Positions 1 to 6,806 of a stretch of 8,298 nucleotides of DNA are shown piece after piece; the stretch's first letter is position 1, and each line of letters begins with the position of its first letter. The position numbers were made by a program, and so were the translations under genes. Under the pieces are notes generated by a model that did no database searches, was not told the DNA's origin, and worked only from the letters and a program-made list of their open reading frames with translations. The DNA is from CAYLZN01 sp964387935 (GTDB lineage Bacteria > Acidobacteriota > Vicinamibacteria > Vicinamibacterales > JAFNAJ01): positions 1 to 8,298 of the forward strand of contig CAYLZN010000265.1 in the NCBI GenBank assembly GCA_964387935.1, in the 5' to 3' direction.

Positions 1-3000
1 CGTCGCGATCCTGGACCGCGTTGCGGTAGGTGACGTTGATCGGCATGCCGCTCTGGATCGTCAGCGTGCCGTTCACCTGCCAGCCGCCGAGGACGCCCTG
101 GGCCCGGGCGCCCCAATCATCCCCCACGCGCCGGCCGCGGCCGAACGGCAACTCGTACACGCCGAACGCGTTGAAGACGTGCGTCCGGTCGAAGTCCGCG
201 GGGCCCCGGTTGAGGTCCGGATCGTAAATCCAGTAGTCGTCGTGCTGCTTCTCGGCGCGCTGCCACGCGTAGTTCGCCTGGAACGCCGCGCCGTCTGCCA
301 GGCGCCTGACGAACCGGGCCTGCAGCGATCGATACCAGCTGTGTGTCGGATTCGAGAAGTACCCGATCTCCTGCGTCCAGCCGAAGGTGCCACCCAGGCC
401 CAGCACGTTGGGTCGAACGCCTCCGGCATAGAACGGTCGTCGCGCGTTGCGCGGCACGCCCTCGAGGAAGCCGTCGAGGGCAGGGGGATTCGCCGGTTCG
501 TCGGGGGTGTCCCCGGCAAACACGTGCGCGCCCCGGTTCGCCACGTAGGCGATTTCGACCGTCATCGACGAGGACAGCTGTCGCTGCACGGCCAGATTCC
601 ACGCGTCCACCGCGGGCGGCCGCTGTCGACGGCTGGGCACGAAGGTGAACACCCCGTTGGGCAGCGGGAACCGCCCGCTTGGCGGCACGATGACGGAAGC
701 CGGCGGCGGAGGCCCGTCGGCGAGATTGAAGACGCGGTCGAAGTCCGAGGGCGCGTTCAGGTCCTGGATCGTCAGCACCGGGAGATTCTGGGTGACGGTG
801 TGCCCGAAGACCGAGCCGAAGATCCCGAGGTCGTAGGTCCGTCCGAAACCCCCTCGGACCACCGTGCGGTCGTCGATCGCCCACGTGACGCCGATTCTCG
901 GGGCCCAGTTCAGGCGGTTCGCGACGTTGCCGGCGAGATCGACGATGCCGACGCCGCCCACGAGGATCTCACCGGTGTCGAGATCCAGCCAGCCCCCGTT
1001 CCCAGGCTCGTTGACCGTCTGCGGGTTGATCACGTCCAGCCGCAACCCGTAAGCCAGCGTCAGCGCACGGGTGACGCGCCAGGTATCTTGCGCGTAATAG
1101 AAATGCCGCCACTGCAGTTCACGTGCGTTGGTGTTGGTGCTCACGTACCGACCGAAACGCGTCACGTCGCCCAGGAGGAACGTCGCCAGCCCGAGCCCGC
1201 CGCCGAACGTCGGGCTCGCCGTGCGCGCCGGGGAGAAGTAGAGCTCGCCCGAGCGCCGCCGGTCGGACGGCACGCGGAGGTTCTCCGCGCGCCTGACATC
1301 GACGCCGACCTTGAGACTGTGGGTCCCCCACAGCTTGGTGACGTTCCCCACCACCTGCCACTGCGACTCGTCCTGGTCGAGCGGGCAATGGCAACGGTTC
1401 ACCTCGAGGCCGGACCCGAGGCGGAAACCCCGATCGCCGTCGATGAACATCGCGGGCATGCCGCTCGTCAGCCCGGTGTCGAAGTTGAGTCCAGGCATCC
1501 CGAGGTCCAGCGCGGGCGTCGTCCCATGATCGAGCGATCGAACGAAGACGCGATACCCGAGCGCCCCGAACCGGACATCGGCCAGCAGCGAATCGGACCA
1601 CGCGTAGTCGGCGCCGAGCACCAGGTTCTGATTGCGCACGTCGGACGTGCCCCCGAGGCTGACCAGTTCTGCACCGCCCGCCTCGCCCAACGCGGTGGGT
1701 CCTTCGAGGGAGAAATCCCCCCGACTGTAGCGCCCGAACACGTTCAGCGATGCCACAGGACGACTGTCCACCCTCAGGTTGAACGAGTCCTCCACGAACG
1801 ATTCGCTCCCGGACGCCACGAAGTTGTCGCGGGTGCCGCCATCGCGCCCGGGCGCGTTCGGGAGCGGGACGAGACGCAACGTGGCGAGGGCCTGCGGGGA
1901 GAGGCGAGCGGCGGGAATCACTCCGTCGGGGAACTCCAGGCCAGTCCCCGGATCGAAAACGCTCACGCCGTATGCGGACAGGTCGCCCTGCCGTGCGGCC
2001 TCGGTGGGCACCGACAGCAGGCGCGAGCCGCCCTGCGTCAGCCTCCGCCCCTGGTAGTCGCCAAAGTAGAAGAGGCGGTTGGCCACCACTGGCCCCCCGA
2101 GGGAGCCCCCGAACTGGTAGCGATCGCTCTCCGGGATCATGCGACCCGTGAGCGGATCGGGCTGGAACTGCGTGAAGGGGTTGCGCGCCTGGAATCGATC
2201 GCCCTGGTAGAACCCGAACAGGCTGCCCCGCACCTGGTTCGATCCGGATCGCGTCCGCACCGACACCACGCCCGCTGTCGCCTGGCCGAACTCGGCGTCG
2301 TAGTTCTGAGAGGTGATCTTCGCTTCCTCGATCGCTTCGAACGAGGGGTTGATCACGATCACCCCGAGGATCGGCTCCCGGTTCTCGACGCCGTCCAGTT
2401 GATATCCCGTGCCGCCGAACGGCTGTCCGTTGATCTGGGTCAGCATCGACCCCTGCGGGTTCTCCGACGCGGGGTGCTGCCAGATGAAGCGCAGCGCTCC
2501 GGGCGTGAACATCACCAGCCGCGTGAGGTTCCGATCGAGGACGGGCAGGTCAGAGATTTCGCGCGTCTCGAAGGCCGTCGCGACGTCGGCGCGATCGACC
2601 TTGAGCAGGGGTGCCGCACCTGTGACGGCCACCACTTCCTCCAGGTCGCCAAGCTGCAGGACCAGGTCGAGAAGCACCTGCGTGTCCACGCGAACGACGA
2701 CGTCTCGCACGACGGCCGAGCGGAATCCGCGCAGCTCCGCGCGGACCTCATAGAGGCCTGGCGGCAGGTGTGAGCGGTTGTACCAGCCGGAACTGTCGGT
2801 GGCGGTCGAGTCCGTGAGCCGACCCAGCGCGTCGATGAAGATGACTGCCACACCCGGCAGCACGGCGCCGGTCACGTCGGTGACCGTCCCGCGCACGCCG
2901 CCGTGGACCGCCTGGGCCGCGAGGGGCACAGGCATCACAAGCAGCAGGAATACGGTCAGGAGGCCGGCCAGCCACGGTCCCGCCGCAGGCGCGTTGGGGG

Positions 3001-3049
3001 GGCCCGCCGCCGGCCTGGTGCACACGGCTTCACTCGACTCCACGCTCAT
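1..3049 (-). CDS. Oar-like TonB-dependent outer-membrane receptor, 3' end cut by window edge
   Basis: Large outer-membrane beta-barrel transporter that probably takes up (or exports) a large substrate using TonB energy. The frame is open without interruption from the ATG at 3049 to the left edge (1016 codons seen, no stop). A signal peptide covers about residues 1-47: an unusually long n-region, hydrophobic core LLTVFLLLVMPVPL, then LAAQA. A carboxypeptidase-regulatory-like beta-sandwich follows (about 48-133, GVRGTVTDVTGAVLPGV). The plug lies at about 140-270, with the Oar-family signatures GYQLDGVENREP and NYDAEFGQATAGVVSVRTRSG. The rest is barrel, including GGPVVANRLFYFGDYQGRR and, near the edge, GGWQVNGTLTIQSGMPINV. 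That last motif lies in the C-terminal part of the family, so perhaps 80-200 residues are missing. There is no STN signalling domain. The start overlaps the kinase stop by 4 bases (ATGA). The substrate is unknown; Myxococcus Oar has been linked to protein secretion. Confidence 0.93.
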   Translation of the reverse strand, partial: MSVESSEAVCTRPAAGPPNAPAAGPWLAGLLTVFLLLVMPVPLAAQAVHGGVRGTVTDVTGAVLPGVAVIFIDALGRLTDSTATDSSGWYNRSHLPPGLYEVRAELRGFRSAVVRDVVVRVDTQVLLDLVLQLGDLEEVVAVTGAAPLLKVDRADVATAFETREISDLPVLDRNLTRLVMFTPGALRFIWQHPASENPQGSMLTQINGQPFGGTGYQLDGVENREPILGVIVINPSFEAIEEAKITSQNYDAEFGQATAGVVSVRTRSGSNQVRGSLFGFYQGDRFQARNPFTQFQPDPLTGRMIPESDRYQFGGSLGGPVVANRLFYFGDYQGRRLTQGGSRLLSVPTEAARQGDLSAYGVSVFDPGTGLEFPDGVIPAARLSPQALATLRLVPLPNAPGRDGGTRDNFVASGSESFVEDSFNLRVDSRPVASLNVFGRYSRGDFSLEGPTALGEAGGAELVSLGGTSDVRNQNLVLGADYAWSDSLLADVRFGALGYRVFVRSLDHGTTPALDLGMPGLNFDTGLTSGMPAMFIDGDRGFRLGSGLEVNRCHCPLDQDESQWQVVGNVTKLWGTHSLKVGVDVRRAENLRVPSDRRRSGELYFSPARTASPTFGGGLGLATFLLGDVTRFGRYVSTNTNARELQWRHFYYAQDTWRVTRALTLAYGLRLDVINPQTVNEPGNGGWLDLDTGEILVGGVGIVDLAGNVANRLNWAPRIGVTWAIDDRTVVRGGFGRTYDLGIFGSVFGHTVTQNLPVLTIQDLNAPSDFDRVFNLADGPPPPASVIVPPSGRFPLPNGVFTFVPSRRQRPPAVDAWNLAVQRQLSSSMTVEIAYVANRGAHVFAGDTPDEPANPPALDGFLEGVPRNARRPFYAGGVRPNVLGLGGTFGWTQEIGYFSNPTHSWYRSLQARFVRRLADGAAFQANYAWQRAEKQHDDYWIYDPDLNRGPADFDRTHVFNAFGVYELPFGRGRRVGDDWGARAQGVLGGWQVNGTLTIQSGMPINVTYRNAVQDRD
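3046..3049 (-). other. ATGA stop/start overlap, kinase to TonB-dependent receptor
   Basis: The receptor ATG (3049-3047) overlaps the kinase TGA (3048-3046), the same 4-base arrangement as at the sigma/kinase junction. It places the receptor in the same transcript and translationally couples it to the kinase. The bases before the ATG are GC-rich (GCCGCCCCGGACC) with no clear Shine-Dalgarno core. Confidence 0.85.
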
Positions 3050-5985
3050 GGTCCGGGGCGGCGACGAGCCCCTGACCAGTTGAACACGAGGCTGAACTCA
3101 GGCGCAACACCGGCGACCGGCGTGCTCACAAGGAACCGGGACCCGTCGGGGAGGGCCGTGTAGTCGTTCCGCACGTTGAGCAGCGACGAGGGCTCCGTCC
3201 GGATCCGGAACAAGGCCTGCGGTGCGCCCAGGGCGGCCTTCCCGTCCTCGAGCCGTGCCTGAACGGCGTACAACTGGCCGTTCAGCCCAAGGAAGTACAG
3301 CTCCTTGCCGTCGGCGCGCCAGGTGGGCTGTGCCCCGCCACCGATCGAGGCCATCAGCCGTGCGGTCGAAGGGGGAAGGGCCTGCACGTACACTTCGGGC
3401 CGCCCGGACTCGTCGGACGTGTAGGCGATCCATCGGCTGTCCGGGGAAAACCGGGCCTGGTGCTCCGTGAACAGCGTGCGACGGAACGGGACGGGCTGAG
3501 CCCCGGCCCGGAGCGGCAGCAGCCACAGGTCCGCCCAGCTCGTCGAGAAGTCCGAATAGACGAGCGCCGAGTTGTCGGGCGCCCAGTCGTTCGGATAGAT
3601 CTCCGCCCCGCGCGAGCGCAGCATCAACTGCGGTTCGACGCTGCCGCTGGCCGACGCCCGGTAGATGGCGAGGCCGTCGCGGGCAAACGCGAGGAACCTG
3701 CCGTCGGGACTCCACACGGGATCCGAGTCGGCAGTTCGCGTCCGACCCAGGCGGACGGACGTACCCCGCACGGGGTCGAACACCCAGATCTGGTCGAGTC
3801 CCGTGTCCTCGTCAGCCCGGTGCACGGCCACCTGCGTCCCATCTGGAGCGATCACGGGGGCCCCGATCCTGGTTCTGTCGTCCCCGAGCAGGCCCACCTC
3901 ACGTCCTGTCCGGTCCAGCCAGGCCAGTCGCGTCGATGAGTGGGCCGACAGGAAGGCCACGACGCCCGGGGCCGCGGAGAAAAAGCCCGAGCGGGCGCTG
4001 GTCGCCCGTTCGCCCAGTGTCACGGCTTCTCCCTGGAGCCGCGTCCACCCTCGATCGAGCTGGTGCGCCACGAGCGTCTGATCCCTCGCATACACGAGAT
4101 AGCCTTCGGGCGCATACACCGCCGGAGACCACGCACCGGTCAGACGCGTGCCGCGTGGGGCCTTCAAGGACGCGATGTAGATACCGCGCACATCCGCGTC
4201 ACTGCTCTCGACCGTGTACAAGAACGACTCGCCGTCGGGCAGGAAGACCGGCCAGAGCAGGGCCAGTTCGCCACGTGCGGCGTCCGGCTCCATCAGAGCG
4301 CTGAGTTCCCCGCCCGTCGCAGGCACCCGGTACAAGCCGTGGCCCGGACCGCCAGAGAGCAGGATCTCGTCCTCCGCGTTCCAGGAACCGCCCCACAACG
4401 TGGTGGGCACGCTGGTGACGCGCTCCACGGTCCCCGAGAGCGAGACACGCCGGAGCTCGCCTTCAGCGAAAAAGCCAATCTGGTCGCTGCGCGGCGACCA
4501 GAACAGCCGGAGGGTCCCGTCAGTGCCCGGCAGCGGGCGCGACGTCGACTCGTCGAGCGCGCGCAACCAGATCCGGGCCGGCCCTCCGGGCATCGCAGCC
4601 ACGAACGCCACGTGGCGCCCGTCCGGAGACAGGGACGGCCCCCAGTACGGGCCAAGCGCCTCGGCCGGGAATGACAGGCCCACCCGGAGCATGGCGTGCG
4701 ACACCGACTCTGCATGCTCTGCGCGCGACCACAGTCCCCAACCGGCCAGCGCACCGATCCCGACGAGCAACGCCACCACCGCCGCGACCCCCATTCTCGA
4801 GCGACGGTGCGGTGGTGCCGGCATCGACTCGTGGAACGGACGCGCATCGTCGGTCGTGCTGATCGCGCGGAGCGCGGTGGCCACATCCTGCGCACTCTGC
4901 CAGCGCTCGTCCGGGCTCTTCGACAGACACGAGCCGATGATGCGGTCGAGGGCTGGCGGCGCCACGACCGCCCGCGCGCTCAGCGGCAGGGGCCGGTCCC
5001 GCAGGATCGACGCGACAACGCTGGCCCGGCTCGCCCCGGTGAAGGGCCTCGCGCCGGCCACCATCTCGTAGAGCAGCACTCCGAGGGCGAACACATCCGT
5101 CCGCGCATCCACGGCCTGCCCCTCGAGTTGCTCGGGGGCCATGTAGTGCACGGTGCCGATGATGTCCCCGGTGGCCGTGAGCGACGGCGAGTCCGAGTCC
5201 GGGGCCGGGGCCGTGGCCGTCCGCGCGTCGCTGCGCTGGGGCGCCCTCACCTTCGCGAGGCCGAAGTCGAGCAGCTTCACCTGAAGTTGCTCCGCCCGCG
5301 TCGCCGAGGCCAGCATCATCACGTTGGCGGGCTTGAGATCGCGATGCACGACGCCCTGTCGGTGCGCATACGCCAGGGCCTCGGCCACCTGGATGCCGAT
5401 ATCGATCGTCTCCCGGACACCGAGGTGCGCGCGAGTGAGACGCGAAGCGAGCGTCTCCCCCGACAACATCTCCATGACGATGAAAGGCAGACCGTCGTGG
5501 ACGCCCGCGTCATGAATCGCACAGATGTGGGGATGACTCAGGCGCGCGAGGTTCCGCGCCTCGCGCGAGAACCGTTCCTGCCGTTCGCTGGACGCCGCCA
5601 GCCAGGTGGGGAGCACCTTGACCGCCACGCGCCGCTCCAGCACCTGGTCGACGGCTTCGTACACCTCCCCCATCCCGCCTGCGCCAAGCGAGCGCCGCAC
5701 GCGGTACCTGTTGACGAGCGTCGTGTGTGGCGACAGTGCTGCCGGCCCCTCGGCCGCTCCGGGCGCACCCGTCGGCTCCAGAGCCAGCATCCGGACGGCG
5801 CTGCCCAGCGGCGAGGTCAGCAACTCGACCCCATCGTGCTCGTGTGCCAGCAGCGAGTCCACCTCCCGACGCAGTTCGGCGTCGCCCGCACAGCGAGCAT
5901 CCAGCCAGGCGGCCCGCTCCTCACCTGAGAGCGCCGCTGCGTCTGCCACGACTTCCTTGACCTGCTGCCAACGTTCAGGTGTCAT
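3046..5985 (-). CDS. Transmembrane Ser/Thr protein kinase with C-terminal PD40/WD40-like beta-propeller
   Basis: PknB-like Hanks-type kinase of 979 residues. An N-terminal helical segment (1-70, MTPERWQQVKEVV) is typical of acidobacterial kinases. The kinase domain spans about 94-375. Its glycine loop is GAGGMG (101-106), the catalytic lysine is in VAVKVL (K123), the catalytic loop is HRDLKPAN (214-221), the metal-binding DFG is at 240-242, and APE is at 283-285. All key residues are present, so it should be active. A single membrane helix lies at about 398-419, preceded by basic residues RRSR, so the kinase should be cytoplasmic and residues 425-979 periplasmic. That part is a beta-propeller with repeated motifs: SPDG 453, APDG 713, WSPDG 758, WAPDN 801, FSPDS 846 and WRADG 889. 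An in-frame ATG at 6015 is possible, but 5985 is preferred: it makes an ATGA overlap with the sigma-factor stop and begins with the conserved MTPERW. It probably phosphorylates the adjacent sigma factor (inference). Confidence 0.95.
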   Translation of the reverse strand: MTPERWQQVKEVVADAAALSGEERAAWLDARCAGDAELRREVDSLLAHEHDGVELLTSPLGSAVRMLALEPTGAPGAAEGPAALSPHTTLVNRYRVRRSLGAGGMGEVYEAVDQVLERRVAVKVLPTWLAASSERQERFSREARNLARLSHPHICAIHDAGVHDGLPFIVMEMLSGETLASRLTRAHLGVRETIDIGIQVAEALAYAHRQGVVHRDLKPANVMMLASATRAEQLQVKLLDFGLAKVRAPQRSDARTATAPAPDSDSPSLTATGDIIGTVHYMAPEQLEGQAVDARTDVFALGVLLYEMVAGARPFTGASRASVVASILRDRPLPLSARAVVAPPALDRIIGSCLSKSPDERWQSAQDVATALRAISTTDDARPFHESMPAPPHRRSRMGVAAVVALLVGIGALAGWGLWSRAEHAESVSHAMLRVGLSFPAEALGPYWGPSLSPDGRHVAFVAAMPGGPARIWLRALDESTSRPLPGTDGTLRLFWSPRSDQIGFFAEGELRRVSLSGTVERVTSVPTTLWGGSWNAEDEILLSGGPGHGLYRVPATGGELSALMEPDAARGELALLWPVFLPDGESFLYTVESSDADVRGIYIASLKAPRGTRLTGAWSPAVYAPEGYLVYARDQTLVAHQLDRGWTRLQGEAVTLGERATSARSGFFSAAPGVVAFLSAHSSTRLAWLDRTGREVGLLGDDRTRIGAPVIAPDGTQVAVHRADEDTGLDQIWVFDPVRGTSVRLGRTRTADSDPVWSPDGRFLAFARDGLAIYRASASGSVEPQLMLRSRGAEIYPNDWAPDNSALVYSDFSTSWADLWLLPLRAGAQPVPFRRTLFTEHQARFSPDSRWIAYTSDESGRPEVYVQALPPSTARLMASIGGGAQPTWRADGKELYFLGLNGQLYAVQARLEDGKAALGAPQALFRIRTEPSSLLNVRNDYTALPDGSRFLVSTPVAGVAPEFSLVFNWSGARRRPGP
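5982..5985 (-). other. ATGA stop/start overlap, sigma factor to kinase
   Basis: On the minus strand the kinase ATG (5985-5983) and the sigma-factor TGA (5984-5982) share bases. There is no good Shine-Dalgarno sequence directly before the kinase ATG (upstream reads GCTCAGCCAACAGCG). This favours re-initiation by ribosomes ending the sigma gene and near-stoichiometric synthesis of sigma and kinase. Confidence 0.85.
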
Positions 5986-6578
5986 CGCTGTTGGCTGAGC
6001 TCGCGCTGGAGCCACAGGCGCGCGGTGGCCAGGTCACGCTTCACGGTCGCCGGCGAGATCTCCACCGCATCTGCGACTTCCTCGATCGAGAGGCCCCCAA
6101 AATACCTCAACTCGACGATGCGGCTCTGTCGCGGGTCCAACCGCTCCAGGCTTTGCAGCGCATCATCCAGGGCCACGACCCGTGCAGCACTGGCGATGGA
6201 GACAGCCATCTCGTCATCCAGTTGCAGGATCACGGGATCCGAGCCGCGTTTGGTCGCGACCCGGCGACGGGCGTAATCGACGAGCACGCGGCGCATGCAC
6301 TGGGCTGCAATGGCAAAGAAGTGGCCTCGGCTCTGCCAGGTGACGCGGCGCTGGTCGACGAGGCGGAGAAAGGCCTCGTTCACGAGCGCTGTGGGCTGCA
6401 GGGTATGGCCCTGGCGTTCACGGCTCAGGTAGGACCGCGCGAGCGTTCTGAGTTCGCGGTATACCAGGGGAAGGAGTTCACCAAGAGCCTCGTCGTGCCC
6501 GGACTGCCACCGCAGGAGGAGTTCGGTCACTTGCCCGGGGCCAGCGTCCCGGCGAGGCGACGGCAGAGACTCCGACAT
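5982..6578 (-). CDS. ECF-type RNA polymerase sigma factor (TIGR02999-like, kinase-linked)
   Basis: A 198-residue extracytoplasmic-function sigma factor that would direct RNA polymerase to a specific regulon. Region 2 spans about 17-105, with VTELLLRWQSGHDEAL, then LVNEAFLRLVD, then GHFFAIAAQCMRRVLVDYAR for promoter melting and -10 recognition. Region 4 spans about 135-195, with a helix-turn-helix at LSIEEVADAVEISPATVKRDL (about 163-183) for -35 recognition. The HFFAIAAQ..RR.LVDYAR pattern is characteristic of the TIGR02999/Sigma70_ECF group, often paired with Ser/Thr kinases in Acidobacteriota and Planctomycetes (known). Region 2.2 has QPTA (61-64) where common ECFs have DAED, leaving Thr63 as a possible phospho-switch. 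No anti-sigma gene is adjacent; the partner is the overlapping kinase. An in-frame TTG at 6587 would add MVA, but the ATG at 6578 is preferred. No strong Shine-Dalgarno sequence is visible upstream. Confidence 0.94.
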   Translation of the reverse strand: MSESLPSPRRDAGPGQVTELLLRWQSGHDEALGELLPLVYRELRTLARSYLSRERQGHTLQPTALVNEAFLRLVDQRRVTWQSRGHFFAIAAQCMRRVLVDYARRRVATKRGSDPVILQLDDEMAVSIASAARVVALDDALQSLERLDPRQSRIVELRYFGGLSIEEVADAVEISPATVKRDLATARLWLQRELSQQR

Positions 6579-6599
6579 CGCAACCAACCAGCTGTCTCT

Positions 6600-6605
6600 A
6601 TTCTA
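6600..6605 (-). promoter_or_regulatory. Candidate -10 box for the sigma-kinase-receptor operon
   Basis: On the minus strand TAGAAT matches the housekeeping -10 consensus TATAAT at 5 of 6 positions. It lies 21 bases before the sigma-factor ATG, giving a very short leader. No convincing TTGACA box lies 16-19 bases upstream; the nearest TTG (TTGTGG, 6633-6628) is 22 bases away. It is a weak or activator-dependent candidate only. Confidence 0.3.
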
Positions 6606-6630
6606 GCGACCTCAGCGGGTCGGTGATCCA

Positions 6631-6690
6631 CAATTGGACACTTTCTGGCCAGCTGTTCCGCAATTGGCGTTATCTGGCGTAACTTGGCGT
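6631..6690. repeat. Phased direct repeats in the divergent intergenic region
   Basis: CAATTGG occurs at 6631-6637 and 6661-6667, exactly 30 bp apart. Each copy is followed 6-7 bases later by CTGGC (6645-6649 and 6674-6678). TGGCGT occurs three times at exactly 10-bp intervals (6665-6670, 6675-6680, 6685-6690). A perfect palindrome CTGGCCAG is at 6645-6652, and CCAGCTGT occurs at 6588-6595 and 6649-6656. The block is visibly poorer in GC than the flanking genes. It could be a set of regulator binding sites on one helix face between two divergent transcription units, or a leftover end of an IS21-like element, whose termini carry spaced direct repeats. No transposase is in the window. Confidence 0.6.
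6637..6659 (-). promoter_or_regulatory. Candidate ECF-type promoter (GGAAC ... GTC)
   Basis: On the minus strand a GGAAC element (6659-6655) is followed after 15 bases by GTC (6639-6637). This resembles the GGAAC/-10 CGTC-like layout recognised by many ECF sigma factors. It is upstream of the ECF sigma gene itself, so it could serve positive autoregulation. The promoter logo of this sigma subgroup is not known to me and such short motifs occur by chance, so confidence is low. Confidence 0.22.
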
Positions 6691-6728
6691 GCCCCGCACC
6701 CCGCCTGGCGCGCCTGGATTCGCCCGGG

Positions 6729-6734
6729 TATACT
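6729..6734 (+). promoter_or_regulatory. Candidate -10 box for the amidohydrolase gene
   Basis: TATACT matches TATAAT at 5 of 6 positions and stands out in GC-rich surroundings. Transcription would begin near 6741, leaving a leader of about 65 bases before the ATG at 6807. There is no good -35 box 16-18 bases upstream, where the sequence is CTGGCGCGCC. The TGGCGT repeats just upstream (6665-6690) would suit an activator. Confidence 0.4.
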
Positions 6735-6748
6735 GCTCGCCTTCACCA

Positions 6749-6801
6749 GAGACGCGGGTCCCGGGAGCTGGCGTCTCCTCCCGGCTGTGCCTGTGAGGAG
6801 G
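6749..6801 (+). promoter_or_regulatory. Leader with competing hairpins, one masking the ribosome binding site
   Basis: Three possible stems share bases. Stem A pairs GAGACGC (6749-6755) with GCGTCTC (6771-6777). Stem B pairs CCGGGAG (6761-6767) with CTCCCGG (6778-6784). Stem C pairs CTCCTC (6775-6780) with GAGGAG (6795-6800), the core of the Shine-Dalgarno sequence. A and C cannot form together, nor can B and C. Formation of A or B would leave the ribosome site free, while C would hide it. All pairings are exact, but GC-rich DNA makes such stems by chance, so a regulatory role is only a hypothesis. Confidence 0.35.
6795..6801 (+). promoter_or_regulatory. Shine-Dalgarno sequence of the amidohydrolase gene
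   Basis: GAGGAGG, a near-perfect anti-16S match, lies 5 bases before the ATG at 6807. This decides the start over the upstream in-frame GTG at 6684, whose extra 41 residues would precede the signal peptide and be read through the repeat and promoter region. The ATG at 6802 is out of frame. Confidence 0.85.
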
Positions 6802-6806
6802 ATGGC

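Noticed and set aside
179..2773. An 864-codon open frame on the plus strand opposite the receptor gene
   Set aside because: Its product is rich in Arg, Pro, Glu and His with no domain signal, while the opposite strand encodes a continuous Oar-like receptor with signal peptide, plug and barrel motifs. Long antisense open frames are common in GC-rich genes.
1..3049. Frameshift or pseudogene status of the receptor
   Set aside because: The frame read at the start (3049) and at the left edge is the same and stays open for 1016 codons with family motifs throughout, so there is no sign of decay.
4696..5928. A 410-codon plus-strand frame opposite the kinase domain
   Set aside because: It is antisense to the conserved kinase core (HRDLKPAN, DFG, APE) and has low-complexity Arg/His-rich composition; a shadow of the kinase gene.
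5986..6015. Upstream ATG at 6015 adding 10 residues to the kinase
   Set aside because: It would lie deeper inside the sigma gene and precede the conserved MTPERWQQV start; the ATG at 5985 forms the same ATGA overlap seen at the next junction.
6684..6806. Upstream GTG start at 6684 adding 41 residues to the amidohydrolase
   Set aside because: The extra segment would run through the TATACT and leader region and bury the signal peptide inside the protein; the ATG at 6807 has a strong GAGGAGG 5 bases before it.
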